In this document: positions 8,911 through 17,127 of the stretch, one piece after another
Layout of the letters: each line of letters begins with the position of its first letter
Position numbering within the stretch: the stretch's first letter is position 1
Source of the DNA: Chloroflexota bacterium
GTDB lineage: Bacteria; Chloroflexota; UBA11872; VXOZ01
Length of the DNA: 38,542 nt
Reading direction: 5' to 3'
NCBI GenBank assembly: GCA_012270555.1
Contig: JAAXIC010000046.1
Coordinates: 1 to 38,542 of the forward strand
Notes under the pieces: model-generated
Database searches by the model: none
What the model was told of the DNA's origin: nothing
What the model saw: only the letters and a program-made list of their open reading frames with translations
Made by a program: the position numbers and the translations under genes

Positions 8911-9310
8911 AGCACAGAGCCTCTTTGTTAATGAACCTTGAGTTCCATCTGCTCCCGTAAGCGCGGACAATTTTCACCGTTCGCCCTGAGCTTGTCGAAG
9001 GGCGTTGCTGGAGTGCCTAGGTAGCCTAGTTGAATTTCTTTACATTGCAGGAAGTACATCCTTTTGCACGTGATCTCCACCTGGCCAATTCTTCGGTAAC
9101 GGACGACCGGTCGGATGAGGAGGATGGATTGTGGCGACTAGGGCAATGGTCTTCTTGGTATCTGCGCCCTACTGGATTCCGGCTTTCGCCGGAATGACGG
9201 ATTTGGTCAGGGGACTCTAAACTTGAGAGGCACCACACGTATGAAGTTTGCAGAACTTGAGCTACCGGATACCTACACCCGGTCCGGATGAGGAATGTTA
9301 GGAATTGGAA
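8911..9310. other. Non-coding gap with two repeats
   Basis: 400 bases without a supportable gene. It contains a short relative of the family C repeat at 8979-9000 (GTTCGCCCTGAGCTTGTCGA) and a perfect palindromic family A repeat at 9176-9195, followed by GACGG. The ribosome site of the PhyH gene (AGGA, 9300-9303) closes it. Confidence 0.55.
9176..9195. repeat. Family A palindromic repeat (ATTCCGGCTTTCGCCGGAAT)
   Basis: Perfect 8-bp arms ATTCCGGC/GCCGGAAT with loop TTTC, followed by GACGG. Related copies are at 10401-10425, 10498-10521, 12113-12137, 21527-21551 and 36207-36226, plus longer copies in the PhyH intergenic region. This is a REP-like family. Confidence 0.8.
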
Positions 9311-10141
9311 TTGACGGCTCCATCCACAACACAAGGGACGGTTCTTAGCGACGACCAAGTCGCCTTCTACCACCGTCACGGCTACCTAATTCTTGAGAAC
9401 GTGCTAGCGGCGGGTGAGCTTCAAGAGTTGCAGGCAGCAACGGACGGCTTGCGCGAGGAGCGCGCCCGCATCGCGGGAGACGACAAGATCGCCGCCATCA
9501 TGGATTTTGCGCTGCTCGATGACGCCTTCATGCGCGCCGCGCACCATCCTGCTATGTTGGCTGCGGTGACACAGCTCATCGGCGCGAACTTGCGCCTGCA
9601 GCACTGCAAGCTCAACTGGAAGCCGCCCACCAAGGGCACTGGCGAGGTGGATTGGCACCAGGATTTTCCTTTCTTGCCCCACACCAACTATGATCTGCTG
9701 GCGTGCATGATCTTGATGGACGATTCTTCCTCGGAAAACGGCTGTATGCGCGTGATCCCCGGCAGCCACCTGCGCGGGCCGGTGGACCATTTCGCCGCGG
9801 ACGGGACGTTCATGAGGCATTGCACTAATCCCGCAGACTACGAGGACGATCTGGCGCGTGGCAACGTGGTCGACCTCATCGCGCCGGCCGGTTCGATCAC
9901 AATTCACCATAGCTGTATCGTGCATTCTTCTTACCCGAACAACAGCGACACGCCCCGGCGGGGCCTGATCTACCAGATCGCTGCCGGCGACAGCATCCAG
10001 CTCGGTGGCCAACTCTACAAGGTCTGGCCCATCTGGCTCCAAGGCGAGGACCCGCTCCGTGCCCGCATGGAGGACGGTACGGTCTATCGGCTCAGCAAAC
10101 CGCTAACCAACGTCGGCGGTCTGGAGCCAAGCGAGCGGTAG
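9311..10141 (+). CDS. Phytanoyl-CoA dioxygenase (PhyH) family protein, paralogue 1
   Basis: 276-aa non-haem Fe(II)/2-oxoglutarate dioxygenase, probably cytoplasmic. The metal facial triad is visible: WHQD with His116 and Asp118, and the distal His205 in IVHSSYPNNSD. Arg216/217 in TPRR is the likely 2-oxoglutarate anchor. GCMRVIPGSHL is the usual family block. I chose TTG at 9311 over TTG at 9305. AGGAA lies about 6 bases before 9311, and this start gives exactly the same N-terminal length (12 residues before SDDQVAFY) as the paralogue at 10659. The two proteins look about three-quarters identical by eye. Substrate unknown; the family hydroxylates many small molecules. Confidence 0.9.
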   Translation: MTAPSTTQGTVLSDDQVAFYHRHGYLILENVLAAGELQELQAATDGLREERARIAGDDKIAAIMDFALLDDAFMRAAHHPAMLAAVTQLIGANLRLQHCKLNWKPPTKGTGEVDWHQDFPFLPHTNYDLLACMILMDDSSSENGCMRVIPGSHLRGPVDHFAADGTFMRHCTNPADYEDDLARGNVVDLIAPAGSITIHHSCIVHSSYPNNSDTPRRGLIYQIAAGDSIQLGGQLYKVWPIWLQGEDPLRARMEDGTVYRLSKPLTNVGGLEPSER

Positions 10142-10150
10142 GAAAGTTAC

Positions 10151-10280
10151 CATCACTCCGGCGAAAGCCGGAGTCCAGAGTGGCTTCAAATCTCACTGGA
10201 AACGGTCGCACCGCTAGGACCAAAGATGAAGATGGATCCCGCGCCCCACGCGGGGGCGAGTCTTCACGGGAATGACAGAC
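10151..10280. repeat. Long repeat unit between the PhyH genes, copy 1
   Basis: Starts with a palindrome CACTCCGGCGAAAGCCGGAGT. It continues through GGAAACGGTCGCACCGCTAG and AAGATGAAGATGGAT to a second, diverged palindrome ending GGGAATGACAG. The same order of blocks is found at 10315-10428 with scattered differences. This copy is longer because its distal palindrome holds a GC-rich insertion. Confidence 0.8.
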
Positions 10281-10314
10281 TGAGAGAGGCTCTCCGGGTA
10301 GCGCGGGCGCCGAT

Positions 10315-10428
10315 CCGTCACTCCGGCGGAAGCCGGAGTCCAGGGTAGCTTCACGTCACTTTGGAAACGGTCGCACCGCTAGGACTAAGGATGAAGATGG
10401 ATTCCCGCTTTCGCGGGAATGACGGAAT
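10315..10428. repeat. Long repeat unit between the PhyH genes, copy 2
   Basis: Same block order as copy 1: palindrome GGCGGAAGCC, GGAAACGGTCGCACCGCTAG, AAGGATGAAGATGGATT, and a palindrome ATTCCCGCTTTCGCGGGAAT with GACGG. A further lone palindrome lies at 10498-10517. Together these fill almost all of the 517-base gap between the dioxygenase genes, in which I see no gene. Confidence 0.8.
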
Positions 10429-10658
10429 GCTCTTGCCGTAGCGCGGGTGCTTGTCCTCCGCTCTTGTGCGGTGTGCAGCAGGTTAGGATTCGGATGGACT
10501 CCCGCTTTCGCGGGAGTGACGAGCCGCCCAAATTCCCTTTCCCGTTCATGACGAAAGTGAGCGACCATGGAACGTGATACAGTACCTAGACAAGCCAACC
10601 ATGTGCGTGTAAGCAAAGCACGTGAAACCGTTTCATGAAGTCAAGGAGCAGATAACCA

Positions 10659-11513
10659 ATGGCCGCGTCTTCCGCAACCGAAAAGAAGGTCCTCAGCGAC
10701 GACCAGGTCGCCTTCTATCAGCGGCACGGCTACCTAATTCTGGAAAACGTGCTGTCGGCGGCTGAATTAAAGGGGTTGCAAGATGCCTCCGAACGGCTGC
10801 GTGACGAGCGCTCCCGCCTGGGCGGCGACGACAGCCTGGCCGTTATCCAAAACGTGGCGCTTTTCGACGACGCCTTCATGCAAGCCGCGCGCCATCCCGT
10901 GATGCTGGGGGCCGTTACCCAACTCATCGGCGAGAACCTGCGCCTGCAACACTGCAAGCTCAACTGGAAACCGCCCGCCAAGGGCAAAGGGGAAGTGGGT
11001 TGGCACCAGGATTTTCCCTTCTTCCCGCACACAAACTACGATTTGCTGGCGTGCATGTTCCTGCTGGATGACGCCGTGCCGGAAAACGGCTGCATGCGCA
11101 TGATCCCCGGCAGCCACCTACGCGGCCCGGTCGACCACTACGACGCCGAGAGCGGCAGGTTTACCGGCCGTTGCACCGAACCCCGCGAGTACGAACACGA
11201 CGTGGCGCGCGGCAACGTGGTCGATCTCGTCGTGCCCGCCGGCTCCATGACCATTCACCACTGCTGCATGCTGCACGCCTCCTATCCCAACCACAGCGAC
11301 ACGCCGCGTAGGGGTCTCGTGTACCAGATCGCCGCCGGCGATAGCATCCAACTCGGCGGCAACCTACATAAAGTGTGGCCCACCTGGCTGCAGGGTGAGA
11401 ACCCTTTACAGGCCCGCATTGGCGACCACACAGTGTATCGGCTCAGCCAGCAAATCACCAACGTCGGCGGCCTAGAACCTAGCGCCGATTGGCAGAAGGT
11501 CACGCAAGACTAA
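10659..11513 (+). CDS. Phytanoyl-CoA dioxygenase (PhyH) family protein, paralogue 2
   Basis: 284-aa Fe(II)/2-oxoglutarate dioxygenase closely related to the preceding gene. The triad is His116 and Asp118 in WHQD plus His206 in MLHASYPNHSD. Arg217/218 in TPRR likely binds 2-oxoglutarate. ENGCMRMIPGSHLRGPVDH matches the paralogue nearly residue for residue. The ATG is supported by AAGGAG about 11 bases upstream. The differences concentrate around residues 36-70 and 160-180, where substrate-covering loops could lie. That suggests duplication followed by change of substrate, which is inference. The two genes are separated by repeats and need not be co-transcribed. Confidence 0.92.
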   Translation: MAASSATEKKVLSDDQVAFYQRHGYLILENVLSAAELKGLQDASERLRDERSRLGGDDSLAVIQNVALFDDAFMQAARHPVMLGAVTQLIGENLRLQHCKLNWKPPAKGKGEVGWHQDFPFFPHTNYDLLACMFLLDDAVPENGCMRMIPGSHLRGPVDHYDAESGRFTGRCTEPREYEHDVARGNVVDLVVPAGSMTIHHCCMLHASYPNHSDTPRRGLVYQIAAGDSIQLGGNLHKVWPTWLQGENPLQARIGDHTVYRLSQQITNVGGLEPSADWQKVTQD

Positions 11514-11769
11514 ACACAAGGTCTACTGCAAGGGGACGCGGCAGTGGAAAGTGGCAATACTTACCGATATGTCATTCCGAGCGCAGCAAGGAATCTGGGG
11601 ACCGGACTTGACAAATTCAAGAACCGAGGGCGATTCCGAACGTCATCTCTTGGCCAGGGATGGAGAAGGTGTGCGTCAGATTGAAGCCGACGGCGACCAT
11701 CTCCGTGCATAGTCATGTCGGCTTGAAGCTGTCACATCCATTCAAGTAAGTCATGCGGGGCTCTGTCAG

Positions 11770-12072
11770 TCATTTTGGCGCTCCCGGTCCTGCTGCGGCT
11801 TGAAGCCTGAGTCCCAAAGCGCGCACCACCTTCAGCACGGTGGCGAACTCTGGGTTGCCGTCGGCTGACAGCGACTTGTACAGGCTCTCCCTACCCAATC
11901 CCGTTTCCTCCGCCACCACCGTCATTCTTCTAGCGCGGGCGATGTCTCCGAGGCTCGCCATGATTAGGCTCAGGTCACCCTCTTCCAGCGCAACATTCAG
12001 GTATGCCGCCATGTCTTCCTCGGTCTCCAGATGCTCCGCCGGGTCCCACGACCTTGTCTGCGTCTTTGCCAT
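11770..12072 (-). CDS. HigA-type addiction-module antidote protein (solitary)
   Basis: 100-aa protein of the putative addiction-module antidote family, normally partnered with a RelE/ParE-like (Gp49/HigB-like) toxin. AYLNVALEEGDLSLIMASLG precedes a helix-turn-helix region (DIARARRMTVVAEETGLGRE, then LYKSL), and GNPEFATVLKVVRALGLRL is the family's signature end. AGGAGG sits 5 bases before the ATG, so it is probably still translated. In this family the toxin gene usually precedes the antidote, but only 131 bases separate it from the oxidoreductase gene, and they contain a palindromic repeat. No toxin-like frame is visible on either side. Without toxin it may act as a stand-alone regulator or be a remnant. 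Confidence 0.87.
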   Translation of the reverse strand: MAKTQTRSWDPAEHLETEEDMAAYLNVALEEGDLSLIMASLGDIARARRMTVVAEETGLGRESLYKSLSADGNPEFATVLKVVRALGLRLQAAAGPGAPK

Positions 12073-12112
12073 AGCTGCCTCCTAGAGTCCTCTTGAGCCT
12101 GGCTAGCCCTAG

Positions 12113-12137
12113 ACTCCGGCTTCCACCGGAGTGACGG
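12113..12137. repeat. Family A palindromic repeat upstream of the solitary antitoxin
   Basis: ACTCCGGCTTCCACCGGAGT followed by GACGG. It lies exactly where a toxin gene would be expected. Confidence 0.75.
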
Positions 12138-12203
12138 AAAGAAATCCGCCTGGGGTCTAACTGTGACGAAAATGTCGCCGACTCGTTATTCCAGCAAGAG
12201 CAA

Positions 12204-13298
12204 TCACACGTGCACCGCTCTGCCATGATCCACAGACTCGTACGCCGCTTCCACCAACTCCAAGGCCCGCACGCCATCCTCCCAGTCGGGCTTCGCGGGC
12301 ACCCCGGTAACGATCCCCTCTAAGAAGGCGCGTAGCTGGATCTCAAACGGATCGCCCCCTTCCAGGGCCACCGGTTCCCAACCGGTCATGGGGTCGGCCT
12401 GGAGTTGGGTGGGATCGTAGCGGAAGCCGGGGGTATTGGCCTGGAGCTGCTGGTGCATGGCGTTGAAGCTGAAGATCAAGCTGCCGTCTTCACCGTCGAT
12501 CTCGAAATACGGCACCTCTTCGTGCTTGCGCCGCGCCCAGGAGACGAACACGTCGCCCAACGCGCCGTTCGCAAAGCGCATCTGCACCGTGGCCGCGTCT
12601 TCAACCTCCGCGCGAAAGCGTTCGCCTTCCGCAGTTTCCCGCTCTGAATAGACCGTTGTCATGTCACACGAGACACGCACGATGGGGCCGATCATCCAGC
12701 CGAGCAGATCGAAGAAGTGCGCCATCATGTCGTGTACGATGCCGCCGCCCGCCTCGGCTTTCTGGTAGAACCATGCCGGACGGTTCTCCACCCGCTGCGG
12801 CACGAAATAGCCGAACACCCCGCGCACGTGGAGAATGCGGCCGAGCGCGCCGGAGGCGATGATCTCCCTGGCTTTGGACGTCCCACCCTGAAAGCGCATG
12901 TTCTGCACAATGCCGTGATGTACGCCGGCCTGCCGCGCCGCCCGCAGGAGGTAGCGGCCTTCGGCAGCCGTATTTGTCAGCGGTTTATCGGTATAGACGT
13001 GCTTGCCGTTCTGGATTGCCCGCAAGAGCGGCGTGAAGTGCAGGCGGTTAACGAGGCAGTTATCGATTACGTTGACTGCCTGGTCGTCGATGAAGCTCTC
13101 TAGGTCGGTGCTCGTCTTGGCCGCGCCGCACGCCTCCGCCAGGGGCGCAACTTTCGCCGGATCGCGTCCGTAAATGGCTACCGCGACATTGTGGCGCTCG
13201 CCATCGATCACTAAGCCCTTCTCTTGAATCGACCGCAGCGCCGTGCTGTGCAGTTGCGCCATACGTCCGGTGCCGAGTACCCCGACAGTTAGGTCCAT
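12204..13298 (-). CDS. Gfo/Idh/MocA family NAD(P)-dependent oxidoreductase
   Basis: 364-aa cytoplasmic oxidoreductase. The N-terminal Rossmann motif GVLGTGRMA (6-14) binds NAD(P). The conserved EKP of the family appears as TDKP (103-106), with Asp replacing Glu. GGGIVHDMMAHFFDLLGW carries the expected catalytic-side His and Asp residues. These enzymes act on sugars, inositols or sugar derivatives, and the substrate here is unknown. GGAGGAAGT about 7 bases before the ATG supports the start. It is divergent from the small EamA transporter gene, which could share regulation. Confidence 0.92.
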   Translation of the reverse strand: MDLTVGVLGTGRMAQLHSTALRSIQEKGLVIDGERHNVAVAIYGRDPAKVAPLAEACGAAKTSTDLESFIDDQAVNVIDNCLVNRLHFTPLLRAIQNGKHVYTDKPLTNTAAEGRYLLRAARQAGVHHGIVQNMRFQGGTSKAREIIASGALGRILHVRGVFGYFVPQRVENRPAWFYQKAEAGGGIVHDMMAHFFDLLGWMIGPIVRVSCDMTTVYSERETAEGERFRAEVEDAATVQMRFANGALGDVFVSWARRKHEEVPYFEIDGEDGSLIFSFNAMHQQLQANTPGFRYDPTQLQADPMTGWEPVALEGGDPFEIQLRAFLEGIVTGVPAKPDWEDGVRALELVEAAYESVDHGRAVHV

Positions 13299-13419
13299 TG
13301 GTGTGACTTCCTCCAGACTCGAGTAGTGGTTGCCGTAATGTGCTCTTAAGTATAGCGAAGAGGCCGATCAATCGATTGCGCGCGAAGCTGAGACGAATTC
13401 CGCAGCGTGCAGGCAGGTT

Positions 13420-13428
13420 TGCTATAGT
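13420..13428 (+). promoter_or_regulatory. Possible extended -10 promoter for the small EamA gene
   Basis: TGCTATAGT has the TGn extension and TATAGT, five of six matches to TATAAT, about 95 bases before the GTG start. No good -35 hexamer is present at the usual distance. On the opposite strand TATACT at 13349-13354 could serve the divergent oxidoreductase gene. Confidence 0.35.
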
Positions 13429-13523
13429 TGCATGGAAAGCGTGCCGGGTGCTCTGCTGTGAGTCAGTTGCGAGCAGCGGCGCGTTGTACCAAGCAAATCT
13501 CGGGGCCGGAGGAGACAGAGAGC

Positions 13524-13952
13524 GTGGGAGCAGGCATGGCGCTGTGGTTTTGGATTGGCGTAGCCTTTGTGTCGTGGGGTCTGGCGTCGTTCTTCGGCAA
13601 GATGGTGGCGCCCTATTTTGGCGCGCCGTATCTGGTCTGGGTGCGGAGCATCATCACCGTTGTGCTCCTCTTGCCGCTGGTGTGGGCCCAACGTTCGCAG
13701 TCGATTTCGATTACGCCAACGTGGCAGACTTGGGCGCTGGTCTTCCTTGTCACCGCGTTCACGGCCAGCGCCGTCATCGGCTTCTACAACGGCTTGCGCC
13801 TCGGCGACGCCTCGCTCGTGACTCCCGCCAGCGGCACGTATCCCGTGCTGACGGCCATCCTCGCGGTAATCTTCCTGGGCGAACAGATCACGTTCACGCG
13901 GGCAATGGGCATCTTCTTCGCCGTGCTGGGTATCGTCTTCCTAACGCGTTAG
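13524..13952 (+). CDS. Single-domain EamA/DMT-type membrane transporter
   Basis: 142-aa inner-membrane protein with five predicted transmembrane helices (about residues 5-24, 32-52, 68-90, 98-119 and 122-141). That is one EamA unit rather than the usual ten-helix pair. The motif YNGLRLGDASLVTPASGTYP resembles the helix 3-4 junction of EamA proteins. I chose GTG at 13524 because GGAGGAGA ends 8 bases before it. ATG at 13536 is 20 bases from that site. Single-unit members are thought to work as dimers. The likely role is export or uptake of a small metabolite. The longer frame upstream is leader sequence. Confidence 0.83.
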   Translation: MGAGMALWFWIGVAFVSWGLASFFGKMVAPYFGAPYLVWVRSIITVVLLLPLVWAQRSQSISITPTWQTWALVFLVTAFTASAVIGFYNGLRLGDASLVTPASGTYPVLTAILAVIFLGEQITFTRAMGIFFAVLGIVFLTR

Positions 13953-14000
13953 CCACAATTTCCAAGCGGATTTGGGAGACACTTGGCCTCCGCTCCTGTT

Positions 14001-14035
14001 CCCTCTCCCTGAGGGAGAGGGTTAGGGTGAGGGGG
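14001..14035. repeat. Family B repeat, full-length copy
   Basis: CCCTCTCCCTGAGGGAGAGG followed by GTTAGGGTGAGGGGG, between the small EamA gene and the SDR gene. Confidence 0.8.
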
Positions 14036-14072
14036 AACAATGGCGCGGACTCGTGTGTAGCGCGGCGTCAAC

Positions 14073-14078
14073 TATAAT
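14073..14078 (+). promoter_or_regulatory. Consensus -10 box upstream of the SDR gene
   Basis: A perfect TATAAT 45 bases before the ATG at 14124. The -35 region has no TTGACA-like hexamer, so it may depend on an activator or not be used. Confidence 0.4.
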
Positions 14079-14123
14079 GATCTTCACAATTTCAATTTGC
14101 GTACGAAAAGGAACGCGTAGGTT

Positions 14124-14885
14124 ATGAAGCTGGCAGATAAAGTCGCGGTCATCACCGGCGCCGGGTCCGGCATTGGGTACGAAATGTCCACGCTCTTCGC
14201 CCGCGAAGGCGCCACCATCATGGGCGCCGACGTGGACGCGGACGGCCTCGCCAATACGGCAAAGGCGGTGGAGGAGATCGGCCGCCCCATGCGCACGTTC
14301 ATAGCCGACGTCACCGATCCCACCGCCGTGGAACACCTGATGGCCGAGACCATGGAAGCCTTCGGCAGCATCGACATCCTCTGCAACAACGCCGGCATCG
14401 GCCACGTGGGCAGCGTGCTGGAAGTCACCCCCGAGGAGTGGGACCGCGTGATGGCCGTGAACGTGCGCGGCGTCTGGCTGGGCTGCAAGTACGCCGTGCC
14501 CTACATGCTGGCCCAGGGCGGCGGCATCATCGTGAATACGGCGTCTGTGGCGGGACAGGTCGGCCTGCCCAAACGCGCCGTCTATAGCGCGTCCAAAGGC
14601 GCGGTGATCGCCCTCACGAAACAGGTCGCCATCGAGTACGTGGCCGACAACATCCGCGTGAACTGCGTCTGCCCGGGCACGGTGGAAACGCCCTGGGTCC
14701 AACGCCTCCTCGCCATCGAGGACGATCCCGCCGCCGCTATGGAAAACCTGCGCCTGCGCCAACCCATGGGCCGCCTCGGCCAACCCGACGAGGTCGCCAA
14801 AGCCGCCCTCTACCTCGCCTCCGACGCCGCGGAATTCATCACTGGCACGGAGCTAGTAATAGACGGCGGCCTAACGGCTCGGTAG
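14124..14885 (+). CDS. Short-chain dehydrogenase/reductase (SDR), NAD-type
   Basis: 253-aa classical SDR. The cofactor motif TGAGSGIG (11-18), Asp37 at the end of the second strand (which favours NAD over NADP), NNAG (88-91), and the catalytic Ser141, Tyr154 and Lys158 (YSASK) are all present. The C-terminus has the usual LASDAAEFITGTELVIDGG. It probably oxidises a sugar, polyol or hydroxy acid, or reduces a keto acid. The start is supported by position rather than by a strong ribosome site (AAGGA 11 bases away). It is monocistronic, with the restriction-modification genes convergent downstream. Confidence 0.93.
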   Translation: MKLADKVAVITGAGSGIGYEMSTLFAREGATIMGADVDADGLANTAKAVEEIGRPMRTFIADVTDPTAVEHLMAETMEAFGSIDILCNNAGIGHVGSVLEVTPEEWDRVMAVNVRGVWLGCKYAVPYMLAQGGGIIVNTASVAGQVGLPKRAVYSASKGAVIALTKQVAIEYVADNIRVNCVCPGTVETPWVQRLLAIEDDPAAAMENLRLRQPMGRLGQPDEVAKAALYLASDAAEFITGTELVIDGGLTAR

Positions 14886-14926
14886 CATTTACGTTGGGCA
14901 GTCCGCAGGCGTTGTTCGGAAGTCAC

Positions 14927-15763
14927 TTACGTAGCCAGGTCGAACGGCAAGTCGCTGATATCACGCAGTCTCCGACCATTAACGAGTGTCCTCAACAGAT
15001 CCGCGTCGGAATCATTGTCGGAGGCCGCCTCCATCAACTCCCTTAAGGCGAAGTGATAAACGCAGTCGATATCGCCTGTGCCATAGGCCAGCGACGCAAT
15101 GCGACTGGGCAGCGGTTCTCCCACAACGACGACTATGTGGGGCGTCTTGCCCTTTCGGTTGCGAACGAGGTTCAAGCCCTCAGTGCGCGCATTCTGCGAG
15201 CGATCGCTGCGAATCGTCCACTTACAGGAAACACTCGCGTGCATGATATCTGCTTGCGAATTCGCGTGCCGTAGAGGGGTATGGCTTGCCGTTCCTTCAT
15301 CGTTTACCAAGACTTCCTTCTTGTTGATCTCGGAGTCTGCCACCGGCTTTCTGCAAACCACTATGTCGGGTGTAACGATGTAGTCGCCGAAGATAATGCG
15401 TAGTTCCTCATGCGCTTCAACTACCTGTCGCACGTCAGACAGATGCAAGTATTGCTCGTAGTCCCGAATGTTCCCTCCCAACGAGAACTCCCATTCGCCG
15501 GGGCGCAGGTGGGACAAAAGCCCAAATGAATCACGCAAGAAGTCCCTTGTCGCCGCCTCGAACTGATGTCCCGCTGTTTGTCCTGCGAGCTTCTTCTTCC
15601 CTATCCGCATGCCTATGTTCTTGACAATTCCCTTGCCAAGCCTGACGCTTGCTTTGCTACTGCTATCGGCATTGTTGGGAGTGCCATCCGTCTTCTGTTG
15701 CAATACGTCACGGCAGATGCGACGATGGTAGTCTCGCCGAAGATCCTCAATTCTGCCAGGCAT
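14927..15763 (-). CDS. NgoMIV-family type II restriction endonuclease
   Basis: 278-aa protein resembling NgoMIV, a tetrameric endonuclease that cuts GCCGGC. The family's active site is PD...SCK...E. Here these are TPD with Asp133, SCK with Lys181, and Glu195 in NARTEGLNL, with 14 residues between Lys and Glu as in NgoMIV. HQFEAA with Glu69 may supply the additional acidic residue. The block SCKWTIRSDRSQNARTE and the later LPSRIASLAYGTGDIDCVYH are strongly family-like, and the residues used for DNA reading (RSDR) are kept. That suggests recognition of GCCGGC or a close variant, which is inference. The ATG overlaps the methyltransferase stop codon by one base (TAATG), so the two are translationally coupled. 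Confidence 0.9.
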   Translation of the reverse strand: MPGRIEDLRRDYHRRICRDVLQQKTDGTPNNADSSSKASVRLGKGIVKNIGMRIGKKKLAGQTAGHQFEAATRDFLRDSFGLLSHLRPGEWEFSLGGNIRDYEQYLHLSDVRQVVEAHEELRIIFGDYIVTPDIVVCRKPVADSEINKKEVLVNDEGTASHTPLRHANSQADIMHASVSCKWTIRSDRSQNARTEGLNLVRNRKGKTPHIVVVVGEPLPSRIASLAYGTGDIDCVYHFALRELMEAASDNDSDADLLRTLVNGRRLRDISDLPFDLAT

Positions 15764-17127
15764 TACGACTTCACCAAGCCAATGACGTATTCGTCATGCA
15801 TACGCGCCTCGATCTGCGAGCCTTGCTGATTGCCCCAACGCGCCGGCATCATGCGCCTATCTCGGTCGAGGCGGCGAATGCCAATACCCGCTAGGTCAAA
15901 GCCGGCGCTTTCGCCTATGGAAGCCAATCCCCTGTGCGTTTGTACGTCGATGCCTCTGAGGTTTGAGGTCGCGACGACGATTACTGCCGCACCGCCCCGC
16001 TTCAGGACCCGTTTCATTTCGGAGATTACGGTAGCCATCTCGCCAAAATAGCGGCGCAACGATTGCGCTTTCCTGGCATCGCGCTCTGCGAGGGTCGCAA
16101 TCGTCTCTTGGCACTGGTCGGGCAGGTTCTTGTACTCCATGTCGGACATTGCATCGTGTCCCAGGTACTGCGCCCGAATCTTGGAGAGTTCAGTGATTTT
16201 CCAACCAAACCATACCAAGGAGAACTTGTGTGCGCGCATGTAGTCGATCGCGTTGTTGGCGTATGGCGGCGAGGTTATGATCAAGTCAATACTCTCGGGC
16301 GGCAGGCCCGTATCGGCCGCACTGGCCGCGCGGACTTCGGCTTGACAGTGCCCCTCGCTCGAATCCATTGCGCCATTCACGCTCAAATAAGAGGTCTCTT
16401 CGGATTCAAGCGGCATCCCGTTGCCGATTGCAGCTATATTGCGCTTCAGCCGTTTGCCGAACTCTACAAATGCCGAACCTGGCTGCTTACCCATGTCCCT
16501 ATGGGGACGCGTATGTGCCAGGTCGCGTGCCAGGGAAACGCCGCCTGACTTGGCGATGATGGTCGAAGAAAATACCACGTTGAGAAAGTCACGTATACAG
16601 TCCTGTGGCAACGCCTCAATGCGTTGCAGAAGCGAGAACAACTCGATCTGGTGCTGTGGCAGAAACCAGTAGTCAATGAAGTCGGCAGTCTTTCCATCGA
16701 ATCGCAACTGGAAGTCCTGTCGCAGGCTTTGGCCGTCCTGCCAGTAGTCGCTCTGGGCCGCGCTCAGTACAGTCAGACCCGTTTCCATGGCCGCCGTCGG
16801 ATCGATGGGCGTCAGCTTTGCCCGCGCAATCATCTGAGCGAGCGGGTCTATATCGCAACCAATAGCTCGCCTGCCAAGCCGCACGGCTTCCACAAGCGTG
16901 GTTCCAGAGCCGAGCATTGGATCAAGAACTACATCACCCGGTTCCGACAGTTGCTCGATGAGGAATCGGGGCAATTGAGGTGGAAATTTCGCTGGAAAAG
17001 GATGCCAGGCATGGGGACCATAGCTCCCGTTGGTGCCGTGGAAATCCAAATCGGCACGCAAGGTCTCCCGTAAAGTGTCGAAGCAAGTACTAGCACTCAT
17101 ACTTGGTCTGCCGAGCATCCTTGCCAT
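15763..17127 (-). CDS. DNA methyltransferase of the NgoMIV-type restriction-modification system (amino-methylase type)
   Basis: 454-aa modification enzyme that should protect host sites from the adjacent endonuclease. Motif order is: AWHPFPAKFPP (motif X-like, near 41-51), LDPMLGSGTTLVEA (motif I, S-adenosylmethionine binding, about 69-82), then TSPPYANNAIDYM (motif IV, about 285-297). TSPPY marks amino-methyltransferases (N4-cytosine or N6-adenine), not C5-cytosine enzymes, which use PC. Given a GC-only target such as GCCGGC, N4-methylcytosine is expected. The start is uncertain. ATG codons lie at 17127, 17118 and 17100, none with a good ribosome site. A TTG at 17145 is unlikely. The gene lies upstream of the endonuclease and shares its promoter. 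Confidence 0.88.
   Translation of the reverse strand: MARMLGRPSMSASTCFDTLRETLRADLDFHGTNGSYGPHAWHPFPAKFPPQLPRFLIEQLSEPGDVVLDPMLGSGTTLVEAVRLGRRAIGCDIDPLAQMIARAKLTPIDPTAAMETGLTVLSAAQSDYWQDGQSLRQDFQLRFDGKTADFIDYWFLPQHQIELFSLLQRIEALPQDCIRDFLNVVFSSTIIAKSGGVSLARDLAHTRPHRDMGKQPGSAFVEFGKRLKRNIAAIGNGMPLESEETSYLSVNGAMDSSEGHCQAEVRAASAADTGLPPESIDLIITSPPYANNAIDYMRAHKFSLVWFGWKITELSKIRAQYLGHDAMSDMEYKNLPDQCQETIATLAERDARKAQSLRRYFGEMATVISEMKRVLKRGGAAVIVVATSNLRGIDVQTHRGLASIGESAGFDLAGIGIRRLDRDRRMMPARWGNQQGSQIEARMHDEYVIGLVKS

Noticed and set aside
10614-10629. Half-matching parS-like sequence (CACGTGAAAC) before the second PhyH gene
   Set aside because: Only ten of sixteen positions match, and the palindrome is lost.
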